Source: Paenibacillus ihumii (GTDB lineage Bacteria > Bacillota > Bacilli > Paenibacillales > Paenibacillaceae). From it: a stretch of 64,000 bases of DNA. How positions within the stretch are numbered: the first letter of the stretch is position 1; each line of letters begins with the position of its first letter. Where the stretch lies: assembly GCF_001403875.1 (NCBI RefSeq), contig NZ_LN884299.1:1612117-1676116 (forward strand), given 5' to 3'. Shown piece after piece: positions 42,994 through 50,786 of this stretch. The notes below the pieces were generated by a model that was not told where the DNA came from, searched no databases, and saw only the letters and a list, made by a program, of their open reading frames with translations. A program made the position numbers and the translations under genes.

Positions 42994-43749
42994 ATGGATG
43001 CTGATGTGAAGCAAACCTCAAGAGAGTTTTTGGACGATGCCGAAGTGAAGCGGTTGATCGCTCTGAGCCAGTCCGGGGACCATGGTGCCCGAGACCGGCT
43101 TGTGAACTGCAATATTCGCCTCGTCTGGTCGGTTGTGCAGCGGTTTATGAATCGGGGCTATGAGCCCGAGGATCTGTTTCAAATCGGCTGTATCGGCCTG
43201 CTGAAGTCAGTGGATAAATTCGATCTCAGCTATGATGTCAAATTTTCCACCTATGCCGTACCGATGATTATCGGGGAAATCCAGCGGTTTCTCCGTGATG
43301 ACGGGACGCTCAAGGTCAGCCGATCGCTGAAGGAGATGGCGAACAAGGTCCGCAAGAAGAAGGATGAACTATCCAAGGTGCTGAATCGTCTGCCAACGGT
43401 CAAGGAGGTGGCTGATGAGCTCGGCCTGACGCCGGAGGATGTCGTATTTGCGCAAGAGGCGAATAAACCGCCGACCTCGATCCATGAGACGGTGTTTGAG
43501 AATGATGGTGATCCTATCACCCTGATGGATCAGATCGCCGATGAGTCCCAGGAGCGCTGGTTCGACAAGCTGGCGCTTCATGAGGCGATACATGGCCTTT
43601 CCGACCGGGAGCGGCTGATCGTGTACCTGCGTTATTACCGCGATCAGACCCAGTCTGAGGTGGCGACCCGGCTTGGTATTTCCCAGGTTCAGGTGTCGAG
43701 GCTGGAGAAAAAAATACTGCAGAACATCCGCGATCAAATCGCTCAGTGA
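42994..43749 (+). CDS. sigF: RNA polymerase sigma-F factor
   Basis: Sigma-F is the first forespore-specific sigma factor. The 251-residue protein has region 2 (LVWSVVQRFMNRGYEPEDLF and FSTYAVPMIIGEIQRFLRDD), region 3 and region 4 with the helix-turn-helix SEVATRLGISQVQVSRLEKK. It is the third gene of the spoIIA operon, followed by a terminator. Confidence 0.97.
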   Translation: MDADVKQTSREFLDDAEVKRLIALSQSGDHGARDRLVNCNIRLVWSVVQRFMNRGYEPEDLFQIGCIGLLKSVDKFDLSYDVKFSTYAVPMIIGEIQRFLRDDGTLKVSRSLKEMANKVRKKKDELSKVLNRLPTVKEVADELGLTPEDVVFAQEANKPPTSIHETVFENDGDPITLMDQIADESQERWFDKLALHEAIHGLSDRERLIVYLRYYRDQTQSEVATRLGISQVQVSRLEKKILQNIRDQIAQ

Positions 43750-43782
43750 AGTGGGCGGTTGGCGAGAAAGGCTGCATGCAAG

Positions 43783-43820
43783 CGGCTTCCGGTTATATCC
43801 GGGAGCCGTTTTGCTTTTTT
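43783..43820 (+). terminator. Terminator of the spoIIA operon
   Basis: CGGCT(T)CCGG and CCGG(G)AGCCG form the stem, followed by TTTTGCTTTTTT. Confidence 0.85.
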
Positions 43821-43905
43821 GGGGACAGCCGAAGGCCAGGCCATTGCTTGCTGCATTTGGCGCATATTCAAGGAGACCGAGGCCGGCCGAGGAATCTTGA
43901 TTAGC

Positions 43906-43935
43906 GAGTAAAGCTGCTGTCCCCTTGGCATACTA
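43906..43935 (+). promoter_or_regulatory. Candidate sigma-G promoter of the spoVA genes
   Basis: GAGTA (43906-43910), 18 bases and CATACTA (43929-43935) resemble the late forespore pattern GHATR-N18-CATNHTA. spoVA is sigma-G-dependent in B. subtilis. Confidence 0.5.
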
Positions 43936-43966
43936 TGGACAATTCGTCCTGGAAAGAGGTGTTAGG

Positions 43967-44608
43967 ATGAAACAGGGCTCCGCTATAATCTATTTGCAGC
44001 TTCGCAAGCATGTCAGGCTGCCGCTTGGCCAGGCTATACGGCTTGGCGACGTGGCTCGCGTACTTGCGGATTCCAGCCTGGAGCCTAGGCTTCTGGATAT
44101 GATTCTGAAGCAGCCGCGGGAGCGGGACGGGAATCTCGTGCTGATCGACATGCTGCATATTATTGAGCATATCCAGGAGAGCATCCCGGATATTCAGGTG
44201 GAGTATGTCGGCGAGCCCCAGGTGCTGGTGGAGATGGTCGGCAAGGAGAAAAGGCCGCTCCTGCTCCTGTTTATCCTCGTTTGGCTGCTGCTGTTCTTTG
44301 GCTCGGCTCTGACGATCATGAATTTCCATGCCGACGTGAGCATGCAGGCGGTGCAGGTGCGGATCGTCGAGATGATTACGGGGGAGCGCGACGAGCATCC
44401 CTACTTGTTCCAAGGGGCTTATTCCGTTGGAATCGGCTTCGGAATGGTGCTGTTCTTTAATCATCTGTTCAAGAAGAAATGGAATGAAGAGCCTACTCCG
44501 CTTGAGGTGGAGATGCATCTCTACCAGGAAAACCTCGATCAATTCGTCATTGCCGAGGAATACAAGAAAATGCATCAAGCGGCGGGACGGGAGGCGAACA
44601 AGCCTTGA
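43967..44608 (+). CDS. spoVAA: Stage V sporulation protein AA
   Basis: SpoVAA is an inner spore membrane protein of the SpoVA system for dipicolinic acid. The 213-residue protein has an N-terminal cytosolic domain (about residues 1-100) and two membrane helices. The ATG at 43967 has AAAGAGGTG upstream. The longer frame to 43925 overlaps the promoter. It overlaps spoVAB by 4 bases. Confidence 0.92.
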   Translation: MKQGSAIIYLQLRKHVRLPLGQAIRLGDVARVLADSSLEPRLLDMILKQPRERDGNLVLIDMLHIIEHIQESIPDIQVEYVGEPQVLVEMVGKEKRPLLLLFILVWLLLFFGSALTIMNFHADVSMQAVQVRIVEMITGERDEHPYLFQGAYSVGIGFGMVLFFNHLFKKKWNEEPTPLEVEMHLYQENLDQFVIAEEYKKMHQAAGREANKP

Positions 44609-45030
44609 TTTCACCTTGGTCAGCGGCGGTGTTCATTTTCCTGGGCCTGGCCGGCGGCATTGCCGTGGGGGGAGGAATCATTGCCCTCTTCATCGTGCTT
44701 GACGTCATTCCCAGGCTGGCTCAGGTAACCAGTTCCTATGACAAGGTGCATTGGTACGAGGGCGCGATGGTCAGCGGAGCGCTCGTCGGGACATTGGCCG
44801 ATTTCTATCAATGGCATATGCACGGCCCTTGGCTGATCAGCGGCTTTGTCGGCTTGCTGAGCGGCGTGTTCATCGGCATGCTTGCCGCGGCTTTAACCGA
44901 GGTGCTGAATGTTCTGCCGATTCTCGCCAAGAGACTGCGCATGCAGCATTATTTGCTGGGGTTGCTACTGGCTATGGTTTTTGGAAAGGTAGCCGGATCT
45001 TTGTTTGAGTTTTTTGTGTATTCGCCTTAG
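44605..45030 (+). CDS. spoVAB: Stage V sporulation protein AB
   Basis: This 141-residue membrane protein with about four helices is the partner of SpoVAA. The start is TTG at 44605, overlapping the spoVAA stop (TTGA), with GGGAGG upstream. In B. subtilis spoVAC would follow, but here spoVAF is next. Confidence 0.92.
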   Translation: MISPWSAAVFIFLGLAGGIAVGGGIIALFIVLDVIPRLAQVTSSYDKVHWYEGAMVSGALVGTLADFYQWHMHGPWLISGFVGLLSGVFIGMLAAALTEVLNVLPILAKRLRMQHYLLGLLLAMVFGKVAGSLFEFFVYSP

Positions 45031-45074
45031 CTCGAAGGAGCTTGAGGCCAGCTCAGGGCAGGGAGGTATAGTAT

Positions 45075-46727
45075 ATGACGGACCGGGAGCATCGCGAATA
45101 TCCGCAGGAGAAGCCGGATTTCATTCCTTACCCGGAAGAGAATTCCGCCGAGGAGTCGGACGGTATGCTGCAAGATCCGGACAAAGAGGATAAAGAGCTG
45201 CGGAAGATGAAGGTGGAGAACGAGCGTTCCGACACGATTGAGGAGTCGGTCGTCTATTGGCAGAAGAGCGGCAGGATCAGCGAGAATCTGGATACGACGA
45301 AGAAGACGCTTGAGGAGGTCGTGGGACTCGGAAAGAGCTTTGACGTTGACTTTCGGGAAATGACCTTCGGAGAGACGCGAACAGGTCTGTTCTACATCAG
45401 CGGCTTTGCGAAGGAAGAGGTTTTGCAGGAGATTCTGAAGCGGCTGACGTATCTGTCACCCGATAATTTGTCCTCCGGGGCGCTGCATGCTTTTTTCGAC
45501 CTCTACATTCCGCATTTTCAAGTTAAAAAAATCGATAAACTAAGCAATGTCATCACGATGGTGTTAAGCGGAATGAGCGCCTTATTCATTGAGGGCGAGC
45601 ACGAGGCCCTGGTGATGGATACCCGCTCCTATCCGGTACGGAGCCCTGAGGAGCCGTCGCTGGAGCGCGTCGTTCGTGGAGCGAGAGACGGCTTTACGGA
45701 AACCTTGCTCTCGAACGTCACCCTTGTGCGCCGGCGGCTTCGCGATCCAGGCTTAGTCCTCGAAATGCATAAGGTAGGACGCCGAACGCAGACCGATGTT
45801 TGTATTGCTTATATAGATGACATCGTGGACAAGACCCAGGTCGAATCCGTGCGTGACAAGATTACATCGATTAATATTGATGGCATCCCTCTCGCGGACA
45901 AGCAGCTGGAGGAAGCTATCGTGCGCAAGGGCTGGAATCCGTACCCGCTGGTCCGGTATTCGGAGCGGCCGGATGTTGTAGCCTCGCATATTCTAGAGGG
46001 GCGGGTCGCTCTGTTTAGCGATACGTCGCCCAGTGTGATTATTTTTCCAACGACCTTCTTCGATTTGTGTCAGCATGCGGAGGAGAACAGGCAGACGGCG
46101 TTTATGGGCTCCTATTTGCGCTGGGTGCGGTTTGCCGGCATCTTCGCTTCATTGTTCCTGCTCCCGTTATGGCTGCTGCTGGTTATACATCCCGAACTTA
46201 AGCCGGCATCCCTGGCATTCATCGGTCCGCAGACCCAGGCTAAAATTCCGCTGATCGCTCAGTTCCTGCTGATCGAATTTGGGGTCGATCTGCTGCGAAT
46301 GGCCGCTGTACATACGCCAACGCCGCTCGCCTCGGCCATGGGCCTGATCGCTGCGATATTGATCGGGGACATTGCTGTTAAGACGGGGCTGTTCGTCAAT
46401 GAAGTGGTGTTGTATATGGCTGTCGCGGCGATTGGGATGTTTGCCACGCCAAGCTATGAGCTTGGGCTCGCCAATCGGGTGATCCGGCTGGGGCTGATCG
46501 TCGCTGTTGCAGTCTTTGGCGGGCCGGGACTGGTTGTCGGCATTACGGCTTTCATCATATGGCTGACGCTTCGGCGCTCCTATAATTCCTCGTATCTATG
46601 GCCATTTATTCCGTTTAATGCAAAGGCAATGGCGGCTATTTTGTTCCGTTTGCCGGTCATGACCTCTAAGCAAAGGCCGTCCTTCAACAAGGCGAGGGAT
46701 CGAACCCGGATGCCGCGGCAGGAGTAG
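45075..46727 (+). CDS. spoVAF: SpoVAF, GerA-type spore germination protein
   Basis: SpoVAF resembles the A subunits of germinant receptors and supports germination through the SpoVA channel region. The 550-residue protein has a large cytosolic N-terminal part with the GerA-family FYISGFAKEEVLQ, GRVALFSDTSPSVII and TTFFDLCQHAEEN segments, then about five membrane helices from residue 355. The first 60 residues are acidic and variable. It follows spoVAB directly and precedes lysA, as in B. subtilis. Confidence 0.9.
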   Translation: MTDREHREYPQEKPDFIPYPEENSAEESDGMLQDPDKEDKELRKMKVENERSDTIEESVVYWQKSGRISENLDTTKKTLEEVVGLGKSFDVDFREMTFGETRTGLFYISGFAKEEVLQEILKRLTYLSPDNLSSGALHAFFDLYIPHFQVKKIDKLSNVITMVLSGMSALFIEGEHEALVMDTRSYPVRSPEEPSLERVVRGARDGFTETLLSNVTLVRRRLRDPGLVLEMHKVGRRTQTDVCIAYIDDIVDKTQVESVRDKITSINIDGIPLADKQLEEAIVRKGWNPYPLVRYSERPDVVASHILEGRVALFSDTSPSVIIFPTTFFDLCQHAEENRQTAFMGSYLRWVRFAGIFASLFLLPLWLLLVIHPELKPASLAFIGPQTQAKIPLIAQFLLIEFGVDLLRMAAVHTPTPLASAMGLIAAILIGDIAVKTGLFVNEVVLYMAVAAIGMFATPSYELGLANRVIRLGLIVAVAVFGGPGLVVGITAFIIWLTLRRSYNSSYLWPFIPFNAKAMAAILFRLPVMTSKQRPSFNKARDRTRMPRQE

Positions 46728-46777
46728 GGAAAAAGGTTGTCCGTCGAAAAATACAAATGATCGTCGTAAAAATCCAT

Positions 46778-46806
46778 TTTTCAGTTCACCTAATGTTTGC
46801 TATACT
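46778..46806 (+). promoter_or_regulatory. Probable sigma-A promoter of lysA
   Basis: TTTTCA (46778-46783), 17 bases and TATACT (46801-46806) with a TGC extended -10 motif lie 31 bases before lysA. There is no room for a lysine riboswitch. Confidence 0.55.
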
Positions 46807-46836
46807 GGTGTAAAAATTGAAAGTGGAGAGTGCTAA

Positions 46837-48168
46837 ATGTATTTACACGGTACTAGTAAAATTAATGCCAAAGGGCATCTCGAAATCGGCGGCTGTGATA
46901 CGGTCGATTTGAAGCAGCAGTATGGTACACCGCTCTACATCGTTGATGAAGCACTTGTCCGGCAAAGATGCCGCGAATATATGGATGCATTCCAGCAATC
47001 GGGCCTGCCGTTCCAGGTAGCCTATGCGAGCAAGGCTTTTTGCGTGATGGCGATGTGCAGAGTCGTGGAGGAAGAGGGGCTGTCGCTGGACGTCGTCTCG
47101 GAAGGGGAGCTGTACACGGCGTTGCAGGCAGGCTTCCCCGTGGAGCGGATTCACTTCCACGGCAACAATAAGACGCCGGAGGAGCTGGAAATGGCCATTT
47201 CTGCGGGCATTGGCTGCTTCGTCGTCGACAATTTCACGGAGCTGCATATGCTGCAGGCGATCGCGGCGGACAAGGGGGTCGCGGTGAACGTTCTGCTGCG
47301 GGTCACTCCGGGCGTGGAGGCTCATACGCATGAATTTATTTCGACGGGACAGACCGATTCGAAATTCGGCTTCGATATCGGAAACGGCTCGGCCAAGGAG
47401 GCCGTTGAGCTTGCTTCCGGCAGCTTGAATCTTCGCTTACTCGGCGTGCATTCGCATATCGGCTCGCAGATTTTTGAGGTGGAGGGCTTTGAGCTGGCTG
47501 TTGAGCGCGTGGCTCAATTCGCTGCAGACGTTAAAGCGAAGCTTGGGGTAGTGTTCAAGGTGATCAATCTGGGCGGAGGCTTCGGCATTCGTTATACTGA
47601 GGAGGATCACCCGCTGCAGGTGTCCGAGTATGTCAAAGCGATCACGGATGCAGTGAAGAAACATTTCGCCGAGGTCTATGCGCAGCTGCCCGAAATTTGG
47701 GTAGAGCCGGGCCGGAGCATCATCGGCGATGCGGGTACGACGCTATATACGGTCGGTTCCGCCAAGGATATTCCCGGCGTGCGCAAATACGTTGCCGTCG
47801 ACGGCGGAATGACCGACAATCCGCGCCCGGCATTGTACGATTCCAAATACGAGGCCATGCTGGCGAACCGGGGCAACGACGCAAATGAAGAGACGGTATC
47901 GATTGCCGGCAAATGCTGCGAGAGCGGGGATATGCTCATTTGGGATCTGGAGCTGCCTAAGGCAAATCCGGGAGATCTCCTCGCAGTAGCCTGCACGGGA
48001 GCGTATAATTACGCTATGGCCAGCAATTATAACCGGATTCGCCGTCCGGCGGTCGTCTTCGTTAAGGACGGCGCCAGCGACGTTGTCGTCAAGCGCGAGA
48101 AGCTGGAGGACATCATTTCCTGCGATGTTATTCCCGAGCGGATTTCGAAGCAGCCGTCGTACAAATAA
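46837..48168 (+). CDS. lysA: Diaminopimelate decarboxylase
   Basis: LysA converts meso-diaminopimelate to lysine with PLP. The 443-residue alanine-racemase-fold enzyme shows the PLP lysine in AYASKAFC, the HSHIGSQI and GGGFGIRY phosphate-binding segments, and the active-site CESGDM. It follows the spoVA cluster, a conserved arrangement, but has its own promoter and terminator. Confidence 0.96.
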   Translation: MYLHGTSKINAKGHLEIGGCDTVDLKQQYGTPLYIVDEALVRQRCREYMDAFQQSGLPFQVAYASKAFCVMAMCRVVEEEGLSLDVVSEGELYTALQAGFPVERIHFHGNNKTPEELEMAISAGIGCFVVDNFTELHMLQAIAADKGVAVNVLLRVTPGVEAHTHEFISTGQTDSKFGFDIGNGSAKEAVELASGSLNLRLLGVHSHIGSQIFEVEGFELAVERVAQFAADVKAKLGVVFKVINLGGGFGIRYTEEDHPLQVSEYVKAITDAVKKHFAEVYAQLPEIWVEPGRSIIGDAGTTLYTVGSAKDIPGVRKYVAVDGGMTDNPRPALYDSKYEAMLANRGNDANEETVSIAGKCCESGDMLIWDLELPKANPGDLLAVACTGAYNYAMASNYNRIRRPAVVFVKDGASDVVVKREKLEDIISCDVIPERISKQPSYK

Positions 48169-48243
48169 GCCGAGATCAGGGCTAAATAGGTCCCAGACGA
48201 TGGAGCAGCCATCATCATTCATCGGGCGCTCAGCAAAATAATA

Positions 48244-48276
48244 AATCCGCTGCCGAAAAAGGTGGCGGATTTTTTT
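48244..48276 (+). terminator. Terminator after lysA
   Basis: AATCCGC (48244-48250) pairs with GCGGATT (48265-48271), with an inner CC/GG pair and a T run. Confidence 0.88.
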
Positions 48277-48349
48277 GCTCATCGCCCGATTTCATAGTAA
48301 ACTGTAAGAGGTTTGTCTTACCTGAGAATAAAGAAGGAAGTGATCCGAT

Positions 48350-48787
48350 ATGAAGAAAGGCAAGATCGTACTGGAAAAAGGCGGAGAGGTAGAAATTCAA
48401 TTTTTACCGGAAGAGGCTCCGGGCACTGTAGCAAACTTCGAGAAGCTGGCCAACTCTGGCTTCTATAACGGACTGACGTTCCACCGCGTCATCCCGGGCT
48501 TCGTTGCCCAAGGCGGATGCCCGGTTGGAAACGGCACAGGCGGCCCTGGCTACACGATCAAATGCGAGACGTCGACGAATACGACGAAGCACGAGCGCGG
48601 GGTGCTGTCTATGGCGCATGCGGGCAAGGATACAGGCGGCAGCCAGTTCTTTATCGTCTATGAGCCGCAGCCGCATTTGAACGGAGTACACACGGTGTTC
48701 GGCAAGGTAACGTCCGGCATGGAGCTTGTGGACGAAATCCGTCCTGGCGACAAAATGAAGGAAGTTACGGTCTGGGACGAAGCTTAA
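48350..48787 (+). CDS. ppiB: Peptidyl-prolyl cis-trans isomerase (cyclophilin)
   Basis: This 145-residue single-domain cyclophilin catalyses proline isomerisation in the cytoplasm. Active-site segments are [13 protein letters not shown], the ENGC-like GNGTGGPGY and [17 protein letters not shown]. There is no signal peptide. AAGAAGGAAGTGAT precedes the ATG. It is a single-gene unit. Confidence 0.95.
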   Translation: MKKGKIVLEKGGEVEIQFLPEEAPGTVANFEKLANSGFYNGLTFHRVIPGFVAQGGCPVGNGTGGPGYTIKCETSTNTTKHERGVLSMAHAGKDTGGSQFFIVYEPQPHLNGVHTVFGKVTSGMELVDEIRPGDKMKEVTVWDEA

Positions 48788-48810
48788 TTTTATGTGAAGC
48801 TTGGATGAAG

Positions 48811-48844
48811 CGGCATCGATCGAGAGATCGGTGTCGTTTTTTTT
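48811..48844 (+). terminator. Terminator after ppiB
   Basis: CGGCATCGATC (48811-48821) pairs with GATCGGTGTCG (48826-48836) including a G-T pair, followed by eight T. Confidence 0.9.
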
Positions 48845-49164
48845 GTTGTAGGGCATTTAGCGATATCACCTGGAAAGACTGTTCAAGAGCAGGTTGCAAG
48901 GCAATCCCCTGGGTCTATGGATGGGAGCAGGGCGGGGGAGAGCAGGGACGATGTGTGAAATGCTATAGGATATGAGTAAAGCATCTGAGAGGTATACCTC
49001 TGAGAGGTCTAGGTTGAAACGAAGTTATGGGTAGACGAGAAAGTATAGGCAGATACATCGCGCGAAGCCCCCGGCGTACGGTGGCCGGCGTTACATGACG
49101 AAAGGATGTGGGAGGATAAGGGGAAATGATAGATGGTCGGAAGCAACCCTATGGCGGCAATGAC
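48845..49164 (+). other. Gene-free stretch with a short palindrome
   Basis: No gene or promoter can be supported. The palindrome AGAGGTATACCTCT (48988-49001) partly overlaps a direct repeat of CTGAGAGGT (48986-48994 and 49000-49008). Confidence 0.4.
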
Positions 49165-49207
49165 CAATAAAAAGAGAGAACTAAAGATCAAGGATCCTTG
49201 TTCTCTC
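49165..49207 (-). terminator. Terminator of tlp
   Basis: On the minus strand GAGAGAAC pairs with GTTCTCTC and is followed by TTTTTATT. Confidence 0.8.
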
Positions 49208-49232
49208 GTGGTAACCGGGTGCCTGACAGGTC

Positions 49233-49457
49233 TTACTCTTGAGCGTCGGCCGCTTCGTCCTTAACCTCTTCACGCATGCCTTGGATACTATCCAGACGGC
49301 GTTCATTTTTGGCCTCGATCTGGTCTTTCTCTTCGCCGCTGATTTCGTCGGCATGCTCGCTTAAATAATCCTGTCCTTCACGGAAATTCTCGATGGTATC
49401 CTGAATGGCATCCTGCAATTTTTCTACGTTATCGGAACGATCGTCCGGCTTGGCCAC
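49233..49457 (-). CDS. tlp: Small acid-soluble spore protein Tlp
   Basis: Tlp is a minor SASP packed in the spore core. This 74-residue, highly charged helical protein contains PDDRSDNVEKLQD and the conserved TIEN and EKNERR segments of B. subtilis Tlp. The start is GTG, whose first base is 49457, with AAGGAGG upstream. A forespore-type promoter lies at 49490-49519 and a terminator follows, so it is a single-gene unit. Confidence 0.92.
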   Translation of the reverse strand: MAKPDDRSDNVEKLQDAIQDTIENFREGQDYLSEHADEISGEEKDQIEAKNERRLDSIQGMREEVKDEAADAQE

Positions 49458-49489
49458 TACTAATTACCTCCTTGTAAGCATGTTGGTTG

Positions 49490-49519
49490 TAATTTTCCCC
49501 CTGATTTATGCTTTTATGC
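49490..49519 (-). promoter_or_regulatory. Candidate forespore promoter of tlp
   Basis: On the minus strand GCATA (49519-49515), 15 bases and GGGAAAATTA (49499-49490) fit the sigma-F/sigma-G pattern GYATA-N15-GGnnAnAMTR with one mismatch. tlp is expressed in the forespore in B. subtilis. Confidence 0.5.
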
Positions 49520-49890
49520 AAAATAGGCCTGCCTACGATTTATTTCTCTTCAAACACTCCTGCACGAAATAGTACTGTTACGATATCGTAAAAATCCTGG
49601 CTCCGTCCATGGGCGGTATTTAATACAGGCTTGCCGCACATGCCGGAGGATCGTATTAAATGAATCCATTTTAATGTTGCATATCCCCATATCATAGACG
49701 TAGTAGGGCTCGATACCTCTTGAAAACAATGGCTTGAAATTACTGGCTGCAGGAGATATTCTTTTCATCAAACAGCCTATTAAGGCAGAGCATTGATTCA
49801 GGAACTTGTGTCTGGCTTGCTGCGGTTTATTTAGCGAAAATTCGCTTAAGAATAAAAAAGGCAATTTAGACAAAAGGGGGTTAACGTAAG
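49520..49890. other. 371-base stretch without a supported gene
   Basis: A minus-strand frame at 49550-49768 (72 codons) has no good ribosome site. No terminator or promoter stands out except the site before the next gene (AAAAGGGGG near 49873-49881). Confidence 0.35.
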
Positions 49891-50172
49891 ATGTACAACT
49901 GTATACTTTGCGGCAGCGTCTATTTGCGGAAGGCGGATGCGGATAAATGCGCCGGCAAAGCCGTTGAGGCACCGCTTATTGAAGTGGGCAAACAACTGAT
50001 CGACTATTCTTATGATCGGGAAACGATTATCCGATGTTTCAGCATCAAGAAGATCGGGCATGATTTGTCGTATTTATTTGAGTGGCTGGAGCCGGATGAC
50101 CGGGAATGGAAATACGTTTTCACCGTTCATAGCAATAAGAGTTTGAAGGAGCATTTTTCCGGGCAATTATAG
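49891..50172 (+). CDS. Unknown small protein with an N-terminal CxxC
   Basis: I do not recognise this 93-residue protein. The N-terminus has CILCGS (Cys4, Cys7) and a further Cys20, suggesting half a zinc knuckle or a redox pair. The rest is mixed helix/strand with acidic patches (WLEPDDREW). AAAAGGGGG precedes the ATG at a normal distance and a strong terminator follows, so it is likely a real single gene. Confidence 0.65.
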   Translation: MYNCILCGSVYLRKADADKCAGKAVEAPLIEVGKQLIDYSYDRETIIRCFSIKKIGHDLSYLFEWLEPDDREWKYVFTVHSNKSLKEHFSGQL

Positions 50173-50199
50173 ATACAATTAAAAATAGCGGAGGTAAAC

Positions 50200-50243
50200 G
50201 CAAGGTGATCATGTTTGATCATGCCTTGCTTTTTAATTTTTTT
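50200..50243 (+). terminator. Terminator before the riboflavin leader
   Basis: GCAAGG(T)GATCA pairs with TGATC(ATG)CCTTGC, followed by TTTTTAATTTTTTT. Confidence 0.88.
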
Positions 50244-50274
50244 GGTGGTAACATTTTAACGAGGTCATTAGTGA

Positions 50275-50302
50275 TTCATGACTGAGGACAACTAAATATA
50301 CT
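50275..50302 (+). promoter_or_regulatory. Possible promoter of the riboflavin operon
   Basis: TATACT (50297-50302) lies ten bases before the riboswitch, with a weak -35 (TTCATG, 50275-50280) and a 16-base spacer. The position is right for transcription to begin just before the aptamer. Confidence 0.5.
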
Positions 50303-50311
50303 GAACGTTAA

Positions 50312-50478
50312 CTTCGGGGCAGGGTGAAATTCCCTACCGACGGTGATGACTGCTTCAGGCCGAATTATCTGGGCTGAAGCGAGTACAAGTCCGTGACCCG
50401 CGTGCGCCACAAATGAAGCATGCGGCTGAGCCGGTGAGATTCCGGGACCGACAGTATAGTCTGGATGGGAGAAGGAGA
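50312..50478 (+). ncRNA. FMN riboswitch (RFN element)
   Basis: This is a complete RFN aptamer upstream of ribD. Conserved segments in order are CTTCGGGGCAGGGTGAAATT, CCTACCGACGGTGATG, AGTCCGTGACCCGC, CCGGTGAGATTCCGGGACCG, ACAGTATAGTCTGGATGG and GAGAAGGAG. FMN binding is expected to favour the downstream terminator at 50713-50745 and switch off riboflavin synthesis. Confidence 0.97.
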
Positions 50479-50712
50479 CGCAGGATATATGACGTGACAG
50501 CTACGAGTATATCTAATAAATCAGAGCATATCTTTCAAGTTCTATTTTTCACACAGTGGATTCCCGGGAATCCGTTGTGAGAACGAGGGGCTTGAATAGC
50601 TGGCTGAGAGATGGCGGTTTAGGGCGCATTTTGGTGCATCGTGCCCCTATGTTCCGTTCTATTTTCTCATATCCGGCTTTGTGCTTTCATTTCGCGTATA
50701 ATAACTCTCATT
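50479..50712 (+). other. Leader between RFN aptamer and terminator
   Basis: This untranslated stretch of about 230 bases is longer than needed for a simple RFN expression platform. It contains an internal TATAAT (near 50698-50703) without a clear -35. An open frame through it (from 50556) is continuous with ribD but not family-like. Confidence 0.5.
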
Positions 50713-50745
50713 GCCCCATCGGACTCCGATGGGGCTTTATTGGTT
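50713..50745 (+). terminator. Riboswitch-controlled terminator before ribD
   Basis: GCCCCATCGG (50713-50722) pairs with CCGATGGGGC (50726-50735), followed by TTTATTGGTTTT. It lies between the aptamer and ribD, so it is the likely FMN-controlled switch. Confidence 0.75.
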
Positions 50746-50786
50746 TTCTGCCTGCCCGCCTGAAGCCGGTGGAGGTGAAGCATGCT

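Noticed and set aside
50556..50786. N-terminal extension of ribD
   Set aside because: It crosses the leader terminator and is not conserved in RibD; the ribosome site lies at 50771-50777.
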